Both the position numbers and the translations under genes were made by a program. A model generated the notes under the pieces. That model saw only the letters and a list, made by a program, of their open reading frames with translations, was not told the DNA's origin and did no database searches. A stretch of 64,000 nt of DNA from assembly GCA_008636105.1 (NCBI GenBank), contig VSDH01000002.1, positions 1 through 64,000 of the forward strand, read 5' to 3'. Every line of letters starts with the position of its first letter. Within the stretch, counting starts at the first letter, position 1. This document shows, piece by piece, positions 34,456-43,826 of the stretch. The stretch is from Candidatus Scalindua sediminis. GTDB lineage: Bacteria > Planctomycetota > Brocadiia > Brocadiales > Scalinduaceae.

Positions 34456-36636
34456 CTAAAACATTGGGTCCATTGCGAGCGCTGGATGATTTACTTTTTG
34501 CAAATATTCTAATACTTCTTCTTCTGTTTGAGCTATTGTTTCGTCAGCAATCTTATTAAGAAAATCGTCTAACCCTGCTTCTTTTGCAGCTTCGCTGATT
34601 GCATCTCCTATCTCCTCTTTAAGTTGTTTTGGCATCCACACCAGCCTTGCAAGCCCTCCATCGCCTGATATGAATTTATTGCTGCCCATATAAAATTTAC
34701 TGTGTCCTACAAATCCGGGTGTTTGCACACCACCACCTACTGTTCCTGCAAGCGTTGAAAACTTCATTCCGCATGGAGTCATCCCTGTGTAATCTCTATC
34801 TACTGTCATTATACCATTTGTCATTGGTAATATCGCTGATATACATTCAAAGCAGCCGCAGCTTGTCATGGGGTCAGTGACCATACTGTACATGCTTACT
34901 CGTTCAAATTCTCTGTTAGAGCTTTGATACAGGAAATTATTTGTCCCTTCCCACAGCCCCAGTTTTTCATCTATTAATTTACCTTTCTCAATCGGTTGGT
35001 TAGGGCCTGTTGGTGTTATTTCATAACCAGCCTTTCCGTCCAACCAGCTTACGGCACCACATAACCCCGAGCGTTCGGGTGATATTATGCATACGTGGCT
35101 GGGTGCAAAGCTCTGGCATAATGTACAACTGTAAAATAAATTTACGGATGCATCTGTCATTCCAAGAGCCCTTTCGTCACGTTCAGTAAATGCCGCCTTA
35201 ACTTCATCCAATTTACCCTCGACATCCTCTTTATTTGTATACAATGTAACCTGAACTTTATCTAATAATGCACCATATTCTTCATGATATTTAGAATGAA
35301 TTATCTTGCCTATGTGGAGTATTTTAAATCCACTCTTAAAAGCATCCTTGCTGATTCTGTGCCTGATGATGTCTCTCTGGCCCATATGGAAAAACCCCTG
35401 TGCTTCTCCCAGAAAATGATGCGTTCTTCGCTCAAAGATCGGCTCAAACTCAGTCTGCATCTTGCGTCCTGATACCTCGACATATACTCCTAATGGTTTG
35501 CCGGGACCCTGTTCCATTTCATCCATATCAGGGCCGATGACTTCTATTTTACCATCTTCAATTTCATTATTATCTCTCATTACAACATACTCAAATGCTG
35601 GTGTACCCGGGCCACCTACCTCTATTTGCATGTCATCCTTTCTTATCCTTTCACCTTCAAAAGCAGGACCATATGACACTGGAATGTCCACCTTGGCAGC
35701 AGCCACTTTAAGACCTCTTACTTCTATACATTTTTCCACTATCTTGTCATGAGGCACAAGTGGTACAACATGCTCGTATGTACAAACCCCTGTTGGCAAT
35801 ATCGCTGGAATGTCTGTATCTGCGATTGTTGGGAAGCCATAATTTATAGCGCCTGCTGCATTGGCATACTTTTCATCATCTACTTCTCCCAACGCCATTA
35901 CGAATGCAAAAATTCTGTTTTTATTATAAATTAAATTCCTTGTAAAATCGGCTGGTGCTATACCTCCAAAAGATAAGGCGGCTTTGTTCGCAAAGCCGAG
36001 CGAATAAATAGTAGCCGTTATACTCTTCCCGAATGGCACTAGTCTTGTCTCCCATCCAAGCTGTACGCCTTCTTCATCCAGTTGTTCGGCAAATGATTTT
36101 CCGTTAGTGCTTGCAGACATAAAAATGTATAAGTTTTTTTCCTGCAGTTCGCGCGCTATTTTTACGGCAATCTCGTTGGTGGGTGCAGCACCTACGACTG
36201 CTGCAAATCCAGGTGCAGTACCATCAACGAACTCTATACCTCGTTCACGCAATATAACGTCACTTGCAGCACCTAACCATATACCTTCGACTGGGTTCGG
36301 GCCAATCAGGTATTTACATGCTTCTATTACCTCTTCTGCATAAAGGGTTGCCATACCGGCATCAAGTGCCCAGCCAAGATACGGCAGATACACCTTTTCT
36401 TCTGGTATTGGTGGTAACAGAGCTCTTGCATGTCCGAGTGCTTCTTCGCAATCCTCCAGTGTTTTTACAGCAAGTCCTGTTGCCGAGTATATTATTGGTA
36501 GATAATAACCGGTGTTTGGAAACTCTACCTTAGTATCTTTACCCTTTGAATCTATTGCTTTTCTTAAGAATTCTTCTGCATCCTTTACTATTTTGTGTGC
36601 GCCTCTTATCGCAGCGGTACATATTATCCTGGACAT
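34456..36636 (-). CDS. acsB: Acetyl-CoA synthase AcsB (alpha/beta subunit)
   Basis: Condenses CO, the methyl group and CoA to acetyl-CoA at the nickel-nickel-4Fe4S A-cluster. Cluster cysteines are Cys504, Cys507, Cys516 and Cys526 for the cubane and Cys593-Gly-Cys595 for the distal nickel; spacing is identical to the Moorella enzyme. The N-terminal CODH-interacting domain is present (ATGLAVKTL...), so it is a full-length bacterial type of 726 aa. The start follows weak TTAAAGATGTC context 95 bp after acsA. Confidence 0.97.
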   Translation of the reverse strand: MSRIICTAAIRGAHKIVKDAEEFLRKAIDSKGKDTKVEFPNTGYYLPIIYSATGLAVKTLEDCEEALGHARALLPPIPEEKVYLPYLGWALDAGMATLYAEEVIEACKYLIGPNPVEGIWLGAASDVILRERGIEFVDGTAPGFAAVVGAAPTNEIAVKIARELQEKNLYIFMSASTNGKSFAEQLDEEGVQLGWETRLVPFGKSITATIYSLGFANKAALSFGGIAPADFTRNLIYNKNRIFAFVMALGEVDDEKYANAAGAINYGFPTIADTDIPAILPTGVCTYEHVVPLVPHDKIVEKCIEVRGLKVAAAKVDIPVSYGPAFEGERIRKDDMQIEVGGPGTPAFEYVVMRDNNEIEDGKIEVIGPDMDEMEQGPGKPLGVYVEVSGRKMQTEFEPIFERRTHHFLGEAQGFFHMGQRDIIRHRISKDAFKSGFKILHIGKIIHSKYHEEYGALLDKVQVTLYTNKEDVEGKLDEVKAAFTERDERALGMTDASVNLFYSCTLCQSFAPSHVCIISPERSGLCGAVSWLDGKAGYEITPTGPNQPIEKGKLIDEKLGLWEGTNNFLYQSSNREFERVSMYSMVTDPMTSCGCFECISAILPMTNGIMTVDRDYTGMTPCGMKFSTLAGTVGGGVQTPGFVGHSKFYMGSNKFISGDGGLARLVWMPKQLKEEIGDAISEAAKEAGLDDFLNKIADETIAQTEEEVLEYLQKVNHPALAMDPMF

Positions 36637-36731
36637 CTTTAACTACTCCTGTTCATTTAAAAAACTCACACTACTTTGTGTGCCACTTTGTGGCATAACT
36701 AAGCATGTAAGTTTAATTATCGGGTTAAAAT

Positions 36732-38741
36732 TTAATCTTTTTTCTGATGAGAATGAGTAATGCCTGGTTCACATCCGGCTTGTGCTCCTGAACCCTCAAC
36801 CTCAAGTGCACGTCTGTCAGCCATGTCATAAAGTTTTCTCTCCTTCTTCACGTTTATGCCCAACGCATCCCGTTTCTTCTCTATGTGATCTATTACGAGT
36901 TTCACTACCTTATCAACGTCCGGTTCAAACGCCCATTTCCCACCCACAATATCTTCCAGCCCCTCACACAAGAATTTATCTACTTCCGGCGCTCCGGCTG
37001 CCGGGGACTTCGTCCCAAATATCGTAAAGACTCCACTGGTAACAAAGTACTGACCTATCGCCAACGCCTTCTCATGCATCCAATCAAGACAAACACCTGC
37101 TACCGGCAGCTCACTGATATCATTACCAAGACCGCCTTCCTTGACCATCTCTGAACATGCTATGAGTATCCTGCTGTTGTCCACACATGAGCCAGCATGA
37201 AGCACAGGAGGCATACCCACAGCCTCGCATACCTCTCTCAACCCATCTCCGGCTTTTTCCATAAACTCAGGCACCATCATACCCTCTCTTGCACACTCAG
37301 CCGCCGCACAACCTGTCTGTACTACCAGAATATTATTAGCTATCAATGCACTTACCAGGTCCATATACGGCAGTTGACTAGGCCATGATATTGAACTGGT
37401 ACAGCCTACCACTCCGGCTACTCCCCGTATCCTGCCATTCATGATATTGTCATTAAGCGGCCTGTATGATGCCCTGAATTTACCTCCAAGCATATATTTT
37501 ATAGTCTCATGAGTAAAGCCAACCACCACGTCAGACTTCTTACCCTTCGGGATATATACCTTTGACTTGTCTCGGTTAGGATAGTTCTTTATCGCCATCC
37601 TTACAATTTCCTTCCCCTTCTCATAGGCATTTTCGTCATTTATCTCTATATGTTCTGCCCCATCTATCTTCGCCTTGGAAGAAGTCGTAACAAACTTTGT
37701 GTGATAATATCGGGATAACTCTTCATCTCCCTGCATGACACACTGTATATCCACTGCAATAACCTCTATAGCGCCTGTAGCAATAGCCATCTCCTGCATC
37801 TTCATATGGCCTGCCAGCGGTATTCCATGCCTCATCAACATCTCAGCCGCCGTACAGCAGATACCCGCAATACTGATCCCTTTTGCCCCTGTCGCCTTGG
37901 CCTCTTCGACCAGCTCAGGATCAGAAGCCGCCACTGCAACCATCTCAGACATCTGCGGCTCATGACCGTGTACGAGTATGTTTACTTCATCTTCCTTTAT
38001 CACCCCGAGATTTGCAGTTCCCCGCGTGGGCTTCGGAGTCCCAAAGAGTATGTCCTGTAGCTCGGTGGCTATCATCGCTCCACCCCAGCCATCTGCTAAT
38101 GACGTCCTGCATGCCTGCATTATTAGATTCTTGTAATCCTGGTCAGTACCCATACCTGTACGATGCATGGATTCAGTAACCTCTCTGTCTATAGCCCTGG
38201 GTGTTACATCCAGTTTTTCCCATACCTTCTGTCTGTTAATAGGAGCACGGGTCGTAAATTTCTGGGTTCCATAAGCCTTGCCAAACTCCGCAAGCGCCAT
38301 CTCTCCGACTTCCTCAGCTATCTCTTCAACCTTGCGATCCTTTGTTGAAACATCAAATACCTTTGCTACCTCAAATAGTTTTTTTGTGTCTGTTATCTTG
38401 TATCCCGGAGCCTCGCCCCTTGCCGTTGCGATTAGAAGCTCGGCAACTGACCTGCCATGATCAGAATGTGCAGCAGTACCGGCAGCAACATAACGGACAA
38501 AATGCCTTGCCGCAATCGTGTTCGCGTCCGCTCCACATACACCTCTCTGAGGTCCTCTGCCAAACGGATCAACGTTACATGGCCCCATCTGACAGTGTCT
38601 ACAGCAAAGCCCAAGCTTACCAAATCCACATTGCGGCTGTTGTGCATCGTACCTGTCATACGAACTCTCTATACCTCTCTCTTCCATCTTTTTAAGTAAG
38701 TCTAAGGATTCCTGGTCGGCTCCTTTAAATTCCCTTTTCAT
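36732..38741 (-). CDS. acsA: Ni-Fe carbon monoxide dehydrogenase AcsA/CooS
   Basis: Reduces CO2 to CO at the NiFe4S4 C-cluster. The N-terminal CGFGKLGLCCRHCQMGPC supplies B- and D-cluster cysteines; C-cluster ligands lie in HAGSCVDNSR, TGCAAAECAREGM and near GVVGCTSSIS. The length (669 aa) is right for AcsA of the bacterial complex. The ATG at 38741 has an AAAGGAG site 8 bp upstream and overlaps the cooC stop as ATGA. A GTG three codons earlier is less likely because it overlaps the ribosome site. The gene is somewhat GC-richer than its neighbours. Confidence 0.96.
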   Translation of the reverse strand: MKREFKGADQESLDLLKKMEERGIESSYDRYDAQQPQCGFGKLGLCCRHCQMGPCNVDPFGRGPQRGVCGADANTIAARHFVRYVAAGTAAHSDHGRSVAELLIATARGEAPGYKITDTKKLFEVAKVFDVSTKDRKVEEIAEEVGEMALAEFGKAYGTQKFTTRAPINRQKVWEKLDVTPRAIDREVTESMHRTGMGTDQDYKNLIMQACRTSLADGWGGAMIATELQDILFGTPKPTRGTANLGVIKEDEVNILVHGHEPQMSEMVAVAASDPELVEEAKATGAKGISIAGICCTAAEMLMRHGIPLAGHMKMQEMAIATGAIEVIAVDIQCVMQGDEELSRYYHTKFVTTSSKAKIDGAEHIEINDENAYEKGKEIVRMAIKNYPNRDKSKVYIPKGKKSDVVVGFTHETIKYMLGGKFRASYRPLNDNIMNGRIRGVAGVVGCTSSISWPSQLPYMDLVSALIANNILVVQTGCAAAECAREGMMVPEFMEKAGDGLREVCEAVGMPPVLHAGSCVDNSRILIACSEMVKEGGLGNDISELPVAGVCLDWMHEKALAIGQYFVTSGVFTIFGTKSPAAGAPEVDKFLCEGLEDIVGGKWAFEPDVDKVVKLVIDHIEKKRDALGINVKKERKLYDMADRRALEVEGSGAQAGCEPGITHSHQKKD

Positions 38742-39508
38742 TTTACACACTCCTTTAATTTAGTTATTACATCTTTAACTTCCGATAATAACTGTTCATT
38801 ATTACTAAATGCAGCTTCTCCTTTTAAGTCAGATTCGATTAATTTACTGTTATATGAAATCGTCCCCAGTAAAGGTATATCGTCAAGTTCATTCTTTAAA
38901 AATTCCTCGTGAGTGTCATTCATTACTTTATTTCCAACTGCATAGACAGTTTTTATTCCTAAGTCACCAGCAAGTTTTTTGATCTGAAAAGCTGTATGGA
39001 TACTTCTTTTACCTGGTTCTACAACTACAATCAATGCGGTGACAGCCCTTATCGATGCTCGTCCCAAATGTTCAATACCTGCCTCCATATCCACGATAAC
39101 TACTTCATCTCTTTGTAATATTAAATGATTTAATAATGCCTTTAACATGACACCCTCAGGACAGGCACATCCGCTACCACCACGCTTGATTGTTCCAAGG
39201 GTCATTAGTTTCAAACCATTGTTAGAGATAGAATATTTTTCTGGGAGGTCATTGACAGTTGGATTCATTTTGAAAAACTTGCCGTATTCGTCTGAAGTTG
39301 CTCCGGTGCGTTCCTTTATTAGGTCTTTTAATTCAACCAGCGGTGTTATTTTATCAGCATCCCTAATTCCCAACGCTGAAGCTAAATTAGTATCAGTATC
39401 TGCATCTATGGCTATAACTTTACGCCCTTCATCAACAAAGAGCTTTGATAGGGCAGCGACTAACGTAGTCTTTCCCACACCACCTTTGCCTGAGACTGCT
39501 ATTTTCAT
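38738..39508 (-). CDS. cooC: CODH maturation ATPase CooC
   Basis: A MinD-like ATPase for nickel insertion into CODH. Deviant Walker A GKGGVGKTT lies at residues 7-15 and DADTDTNLASALG at 37-49. The Cys pair in GSGCACPEG near residue 113 is the CxC metal motif of CooC dimers. The frame runs upstream to 39544, but ATG 39508 (MKIAVSGKGG) is the family-like start. It ends within the acsA start codon (ATGA), so the two are translationally coupled. It is the first gene after a consensus promoter. Confidence 0.94.
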   Translation of the reverse strand: MKIAVSGKGGVGKTTLVAALSKLFVDEGRKVIAIDADTDTNLASALGIRDADKITPLVELKDLIKERTGATSDEYGKFFKMNPTVNDLPEKYSISNNGLKLMTLGTIKRGGSGCACPEGVMLKALLNHLILQRDEVVIVDMEAGIEHLGRASIRAVTALIVVVEPGKRSIHTAFQIKKLAGDLGIKTVYAVGNKVMNDTHEEFLKNELDDIPLLGTISYNSKLIESDLKGEAAFSNNEQLLSEVKDVITKLKECVK

Positions 39509-39552
39509 TTGATTATTACCTAATAAACGAGTAGTAAAGTGCAAAACAATAA

Positions 39553-39580
39553 ATTATACTTTAAAATAATTATGTGTCAA
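39553..39580 (-). promoter_or_regulatory. Consensus sigma-70 promoter of the CODH/ACS operon
   Basis: On the minus strand a perfect TTGACA (complement of 39575-39580) is followed after 16 bp by a perfect TATAAT (complement of 39553-39558). Transcription would start near 39546, leaving a leader of about 38 nt before cooC. Exact hexamers suggest strong, constitutive expression. Confidence 0.75.
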
Positions 39581-39746
39581 ATGTTTATTGTTACGACAAA
39601 AAAAGAAGACGTTTTGTAGTATTGGTATGAGAATAGAGTCAATTATCTGAAAAATAAACATTTTCAGTTTTTTTCTTTTTGTTGTAGCTATGCCGCGTTA
39701 TGATAAAAAAATCAAATATCCCGAAAGGGTTTAATTAAATATATTT

Positions 39747-41042
39747 ATGACTGATATAAATAAAAAATTAATAGTTTTTGATACTGATGGCGTAATCTTC
39801 AAAAGCCAATTGTTGTTACGCCTTTCCTGGCATTCAGGTATTATTATTTACTTACGTGCGCTGTTTCTATGTTTATTGTTTGGTATTAATCGTTTAACTA
39901 TGCGGGCATTGCTTGAAAGGGTATATGATAAACTAAAAGGGATAAAGGAAGAAGAATTCTGGCGAGTGTATTATAAAATGAAGCTGGTAAGAAGCGCTGA
40001 AGAGGCAATTCGCTGTATTAGGAACAATGGTCATTACGTTGCCTTAATAAGCAGTGGTGTACCTGATTTTTTAATGAGACACCTGGCAAAAAGATTACAT
40101 GCAAGTTATGGATATGGAATAGATACAAAGATGGATAACAATATCTTTACTGGTGAAATTAACGGTTCTCTTTCTTTTCATGAGGGGAAGGTTCAAGTTG
40201 TTGAGCAGATACTAAAAGAAAGTAATATTACCTGGAATGATGTAATTATAGTAGGGGATGATCGTAATAATCTTGATATTATGGCCCTTGCAAAGGCCAG
40301 TATTGGTTTTAACTCAAATTATTCTGTTCGTAAAAAAGCAAAATACCTGGCTGATGGCAATGACTTGAAACAGGTTCTAAACTATATTGAGCTTGAGGAA
40401 GATCCGTCTTTCTCAGAATTAAGCTCAAAATTGAGTCAGGAGTTTACCCATTCATGGCGCCAGGAATTTAGACGCAAAGGAATTCACTTTGGCGCTGTGT
40501 TGGTTCCATTTTTTGCAGGTGTTAACTTTACACTTACACTAGATCTGATGATAATAATTACGGTGTTATTTATGTTTTCTGAATTGCTAAGGCTTAATGG
40601 GATTTCACTTCCTATTATGAACCTTATTACGAGATTATGCATACGCACCGGCGAACAAAGGCGTTTTACCTTAGCCCCTGTTACATTATCCCTGGGTATA
40701 ATACTTTCCCTGCTACTTTTTCCAAAATTAATAGCTTGTGTTGTCATAATTATAGTGGCTTTATCGGATAGCATAGCAACCGTAACTGGAAGATTTTATG
40801 GAAGGATTAGAATACCCTATAATCATGGAAAAACCGTGGAAGGTTCAATGGCTTTTTTTGTCTCTGCCTTTATGTGCTCTATTTTTTTTGTGCCTTTAGG
40901 GATTGCATTGATAGTGTCTTTTGTTTCATGTATAATTGAGTCTTTACCTTTCAAAATAGATAACATATCGGTCCCTTTGGGGACAGGATTTTTCTTGGAA
41001 ATGATAACCAGCCCGACCATGTCGTTCTGGCGGGTGGGTTAG
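39747..41042 (+). CDS. Fusion of HAD phosphatase and dolichol/phytol kinase-like membrane domain
   Basis: Residues 5-215 form a SerB-like HAD hydrolase: nucleophile Asp12 and Asp14 in FDTDGVIF, LISSGVPDFL as motif II, and VIVGDDRNNLDIM as motif III/IV. From about residue 235 a polytopic membrane domain follows (some six helices) with RRKGIHFGA, ALSDSIATVTGRFYG and PYNHGKTVEGSMAFF. These motifs belong to the SEC59/CTP-dependent polyprenol kinase and cytidylyltransferase group. The two activities in one chain suggest turnover or salvage of a lipid phosphate. I know of no characterised example of this fusion. Confidence 0.82.
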   Translation: MTDINKKLIVFDTDGVIFKSQLLLRLSWHSGIIIYLRALFLCLLFGINRLTMRALLERVYDKLKGIKEEEFWRVYYKMKLVRSAEEAIRCIRNNGHYVALISSGVPDFLMRHLAKRLHASYGYGIDTKMDNNIFTGEINGSLSFHEGKVQVVEQILKESNITWNDVIIVGDDRNNLDIMALAKASIGFNSNYSVRKKAKYLADGNDLKQVLNYIELEEDPSFSELSSKLSQEFTHSWRQEFRRKGIHFGAVLVPFFAGVNFTLTLDLMIIITVLFMFSELLRLNGISLPIMNLITRLCIRTGEQRRFTLAPVTLSLGIILSLLLFPKLIACVVIIIVALSDSIATVTGRFYGRIRIPYNHGKTVEGSMAFFVSAFMCSIFFVPLGIALIVSFVSCIIESLPFKIDNISVPLGTGFFLEMITSPTMSFWRVG

Positions 41043-41069
41043 CTTATTTTACCTGAAAGAGTATGAGCC

Positions 41070-41498
41070 ATGAGAATATTGGGGATTGATTATGGTGAAA
41101 AAAGGATTGGGCTGGCCATCAGCGATCCGTTGGGCTTAACTGCCCAGGGGCTCCCAACAATTGAACGCGTAACCGCTGAAGATTATTTACAGAAATTAGC
41201 TGACGTAATAAAGGAAAAGGGCGTAAGCAGGATAATCGTTGGCCTTCCAAAAAGCATGAATAATACTATAGGGAAGAAGGCTGAGGAGGTTCTTGAATTT
41301 GTTGAAGTACTTAAATCAAATCTTAATCTTCCAGTTGTAACTGTCGACGAACGACTGACTACCGTAAGGGCTTACAAGGCTATGTCAGAAACTAAGATGT
41401 CATTAAGGAAAAAGCAAAAGAGGGTTGACATGATTTCCGCACAATTTATCCTTCAGAGCTATCTGGATAAGAAACAGTTTGAAGTGCCTGAAATTTGA
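41070..41498 (+). CDS. ruvX: YqgF/RuvX RNase H-fold nuclease
   Basis: A 142-residue RNase H-like protein (putative Holliday junction resolvase, also linked to pre-16S rRNA 5' processing). ILGIDYGEKRIGLAIS (residues 3-18) carries the first catalytic Asp, IIVGLPKSM the second strand, VVTVDERLTT the second acidic site and RVDMISAQFILQSYLD the last Asp. It starts 27 bp after the upstream fusion gene and is probably read with it. Confidence 0.94.
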   Translation: MRILGIDYGEKRIGLAISDPLGLTAQGLPTIERVTAEDYLQKLADVIKEKGVSRIIVGLPKSMNNTIGKKAEEVLEFVEVLKSNLNLPVVTVDERLTTVRAYKAMSETKMSLRKKQKRVDMISAQFILQSYLDKKQFEVPEI

Positions 41499-41648
41499 AG
41501 TGAACTAAAGTTGTGGTAAAAAACAATCACTCCGCTGGTTCAATCTTATAGATTGAACCGAAAAGTTTAGATTCAGGCTACAAACCTGAACCAGCTTAAT
41601 GTAGGGGCGTATGGCAATACGCCCTTACAGCATAGTCTTTTATTTAAA
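41499..41648. repeat. Cluster of small palindromes
   Basis: Three inverted repeats follow one another: GGTTCAATC...GATTGAACC, TTCAGGCTACAAACCTGAA, and GGGGCGTATGGCAATACGCCC. The first could end the ruvX transcript. The third belongs to a palindrome type common in environmental bacterial genomes. No gene is seen. Confidence 0.55.
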
Positions 41649-41800
41649 CCTAAATTGAGTGATTTGTGTAGCCGCCCCCATTCCTAGCTTACGCAAGGAA
41701 GCTATGGGGGCGTGACTTACGTAGACCCATTAAATGCTGAGAAACGCAAGCTAATGCATTCGGCGACAATGGCATATATTATAAAATTGCTCAATTTAGA
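41649..41800. mobile_element. MITE-like element, family 2, copy 2
   Basis: Ends CCTAAATTGAGTGATTT and AAATTGCTCAATTTAGA correspond to copy 1. The left inner hairpin has been replaced by CCCCCATTCCTAGCTTACG...GGAAGCTATGGGGG, a palindrome also present inside the family 1 element at 28.8 kb. The two families thus seem to exchange modules. Confidence 0.7.
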
Positions 41801-41842
41801 TACCATATAAGTTTTCTTGTAGTTCAGGAAATAAGATACTAA

Positions 41843-43087
41843 ATGGACGGGACAAATAATTCTCAACTAAAACACAAAAAGCCCGAGCTGATTGCACCTG
41901 CCGGAGACATGGACAAGTTAAAGACAGCTATTGCGTACGGTGCGGATGCGGTTTATGCAGGTGGTAAAGAATTCAATTTGAGAAATGCCGCATCGAATTT
42001 CACATTGGATGATATTGGATTGGCTGCTGATTATGTACATAAGGAAGATAAAAAGATATATATAGCTCTTAATATTTTTGCCCATAACTACCACATTCCT
42101 AAGATAGAACAATATCTAAAGGAATTAGCAAGGTATCCTGTCGATGCATTAATTATATCTGACCCCGGGATACTGGAGATTGTTAAAGATATCCTGCCTG
42201 AAATACCCATTCATCTCAGTACTCAGGCTAACTGTACAAACAGTAAATCTGCCAACTTCTGGTACAAACAGGGTGTTAAGAGAATTGTCCTGGCAAGAGA
42301 ATTGTCCCTCAATGAGATTTCCGAAATAAGTACACATAGCGATTGTAAGACTGAAGTATTCGTTCATGGTGCCATGTGTCTTTCCTATTCAGGAAGGTGT
42401 TATTTAAGTGCGTACATGGCAGGTCGTGGTGCAAATCTTGGGGATTGTGCGCAATCATGCCGCTGGAAATATTCTCTTGTGGAAGAAGAGCGTCCAAATG
42501 AATATTTCCCGGTTTTTGAAGATGGGGAGTTTACGTCTGTCATGAGCTCTCGGGACTTATGCATGATTCAACATATTCCTGAATTAATATCTGTCGGTGT
42601 TGATGCGTGGAAGATCGAGGGTAGAATGAAGAGTCAATATTATGTTGCTACTGTGACAAGGATATATCGTGAAGCAATTGATACCTTTTTTGGAAATGGT
42701 GTATATGGATATCAGGATAAGTGGTTGGAAGAATTGGGAAAGATCAGTAATAGAGGTTACAACACAGGATTCTTCCTTGGCAATCCGGGCGAGAACGGAC
42801 AAAGGGTGGGTGAAGAAAGTGGATATACTCAGGACTATAAATTTGTTGGTTTGTTTGACAGACCAAAAGAGAAGAAATTTGCTGAAGTAATAGTCAAGAA
42901 CAAGTTTGAAGTGGGTGACGACATTGAAGTGATGGGAAAGAGACCGGAACAGGACTTTGTTCAAAATATTAAAGAGATGTATAATCAAGAAATGGAGCCA
43001 ATCGAAAAGGCAAATCCAGGGCAGAGGGTATTTATCATCCCCGAAAGACCTGTGGAAAAATACTTTATGATGAGAAAAAGGATGTAG
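41843..43087 (+). CDS. Peptidase U32 family protein (TrhP/YrrO-like)
   Basis: A 414-residue U32 protein. PELIAPAGDMDKLKTAIAYGADAVYAGG (residues 12-39, two halves) and FVHGAMCLSYSGRCYLS with CAQSCRWKY are diagnostic; the four cysteines in that region probably bind an iron-sulfur cluster. Bacterial relatives (TrhP, RlhA, YrrO) hydroxylate tRNA wobble uridine or rRNA rather than cut protein. The C-terminal end IPERPVEKYFMMRKRM occurs again, diverged, at 43.8-44.0 kb beyond a toxin-antitoxin pair. Confidence 0.92.
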   Translation: MDGTNNSQLKHKKPELIAPAGDMDKLKTAIAYGADAVYAGGKEFNLRNAASNFTLDDIGLAADYVHKEDKKIYIALNIFAHNYHIPKIEQYLKELARYPVDALIISDPGILEIVKDILPEIPIHLSTQANCTNSKSANFWYKQGVKRIVLARELSLNEISEISTHSDCKTEVFVHGAMCLSYSGRCYLSAYMAGRGANLGDCAQSCRWKYSLVEEERPNEYFPVFEDGEFTSVMSSRDLCMIQHIPELISVGVDAWKIEGRMKSQYYVATVTRIYREAIDTFFGNGVYGYQDKWLEELGKISNRGYNTGFFLGNPGENGQRVGEESGYTQDYKFVGLFDRPKEKKFAEVIVKNKFEVGDDIEVMGKRPEQDFVQNIKEMYNQEMEPIEKANPGQRVFIIPERPVEKYFMMRKRM

Positions 43088-43204
43088 CCTTCCTGTGCTG
43101 AAACCATCTGACATAATCCGCAAAATTCATATTTGACCTAAACTAGTTTATTTGTTACATTCTTAATTAAGATTATCCTAATACCTAAAAGGAGATAAAA
43201 AATA

Positions 43205-43408
43205 ATGGCAAAACTTACAAATACGATACACCCTGTTACCATTGACAAACCTATGGTATTGATTCCAGTTGAAGAATATCTTATTCTACTTGAAGAGGCA
43301 GGGTATAAACCTACCCCAAAATTAGATCGCGAGATCACTCAGGCCAGAGCTCGTTTCCGCAATGGTAAAACCATACCATGGAAATCTTTGAAGCGTGAAC
43401 TCAAGTAA
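43205..43408 (+). CDS. Type II antitoxin (Phd/RelB-like)
   Basis: A 67-residue protein directly before, and overlapping by 14 bp, a RelE/ParE toxin gene. The N-terminus (IHPVTIDKPMVLIPVEEYLILLEEAG) resembles a Phd/YefM-type operator-binding fold; the C-terminus (REITQARARFRNGKTIPWKSL) would wrap the toxin. It starts at ATG after a clear AAAGGAG site. Such antitoxins repress their own promoter. Confidence 0.85.
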   Translation: MAKLTNTIHPVTIDKPMVLIPVEEYLILLEEAGYKPTPKLDREITQARARFRNGKTIPWKSLKRELK

Positions 43409-43667
43409 ATATATAATTGAAGTTGATCCAAAGGCAGCCAGAGATCTTAAAAAGCTCCGTCGTACTAATTTTGCTCTTACCAAACGAATTATCAAACTTA
43501 TTGAATCCATCCCTTCAAATCCATCTTTAGGAAAACCACTCAAAGGTCATAAGCGAGGTTGTTATTCCTTGCGATCAGGAGATTACCGTATTATTTACGA
43601 GGTTTACGTTTCTAGAAAGATTATTCATATCATTCGGGTCGGACACCGAAAAGATATCTATCGTTAA
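43395..43667 (+). CDS. RelE/ParE-family toxin
   Basis: A 90-residue RelE/ParE-superfamily protein: YIIEVDPKAARDLKKL at the start, then GKPLKGHKRGCYSLRSGDYRIIYEV and HIIRVGHRKDIYR, the classic end with conserved Arg and Tyr. Members either cut mRNA on the ribosome (RelE) or poison gyrase (ParE). The RxGDYRIIYE and RxGHRxDIY forms lean to RelE. It begins with GTG inside the antitoxin gene, so translation is coupled. Confidence 0.92.
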   Translation: MNSSKYIIEVDPKAARDLKKLRRTNFALTKRIIKLIESIPSNPSLGKPLKGHKRGCYSLRSGDYRIIYEVYVSRKIIHIIRVGHRKDIYR

Positions 43668-43826
43668 AATCCCAAATTCGCTTTAGTTGAACATAGAAAG
43701 GAAAAAGACGTACGCAATGTGATGGGAGTGTTCCTTTCCATAAACGTAAATGTGGTAAAAAAACACCACGTTAATAGAGGTGACCCCTCAATCGTTACTC
43801 TTTTGGGAAAGAGGGGGGCAGGGAGG

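Noticed and set aside
36732-38741. Antisense frames of 60-117 codons across acsA
   Set aside because: They are side effects of the GC-richer codon use of acsA; none has a ribosome site or a recognisable domain.
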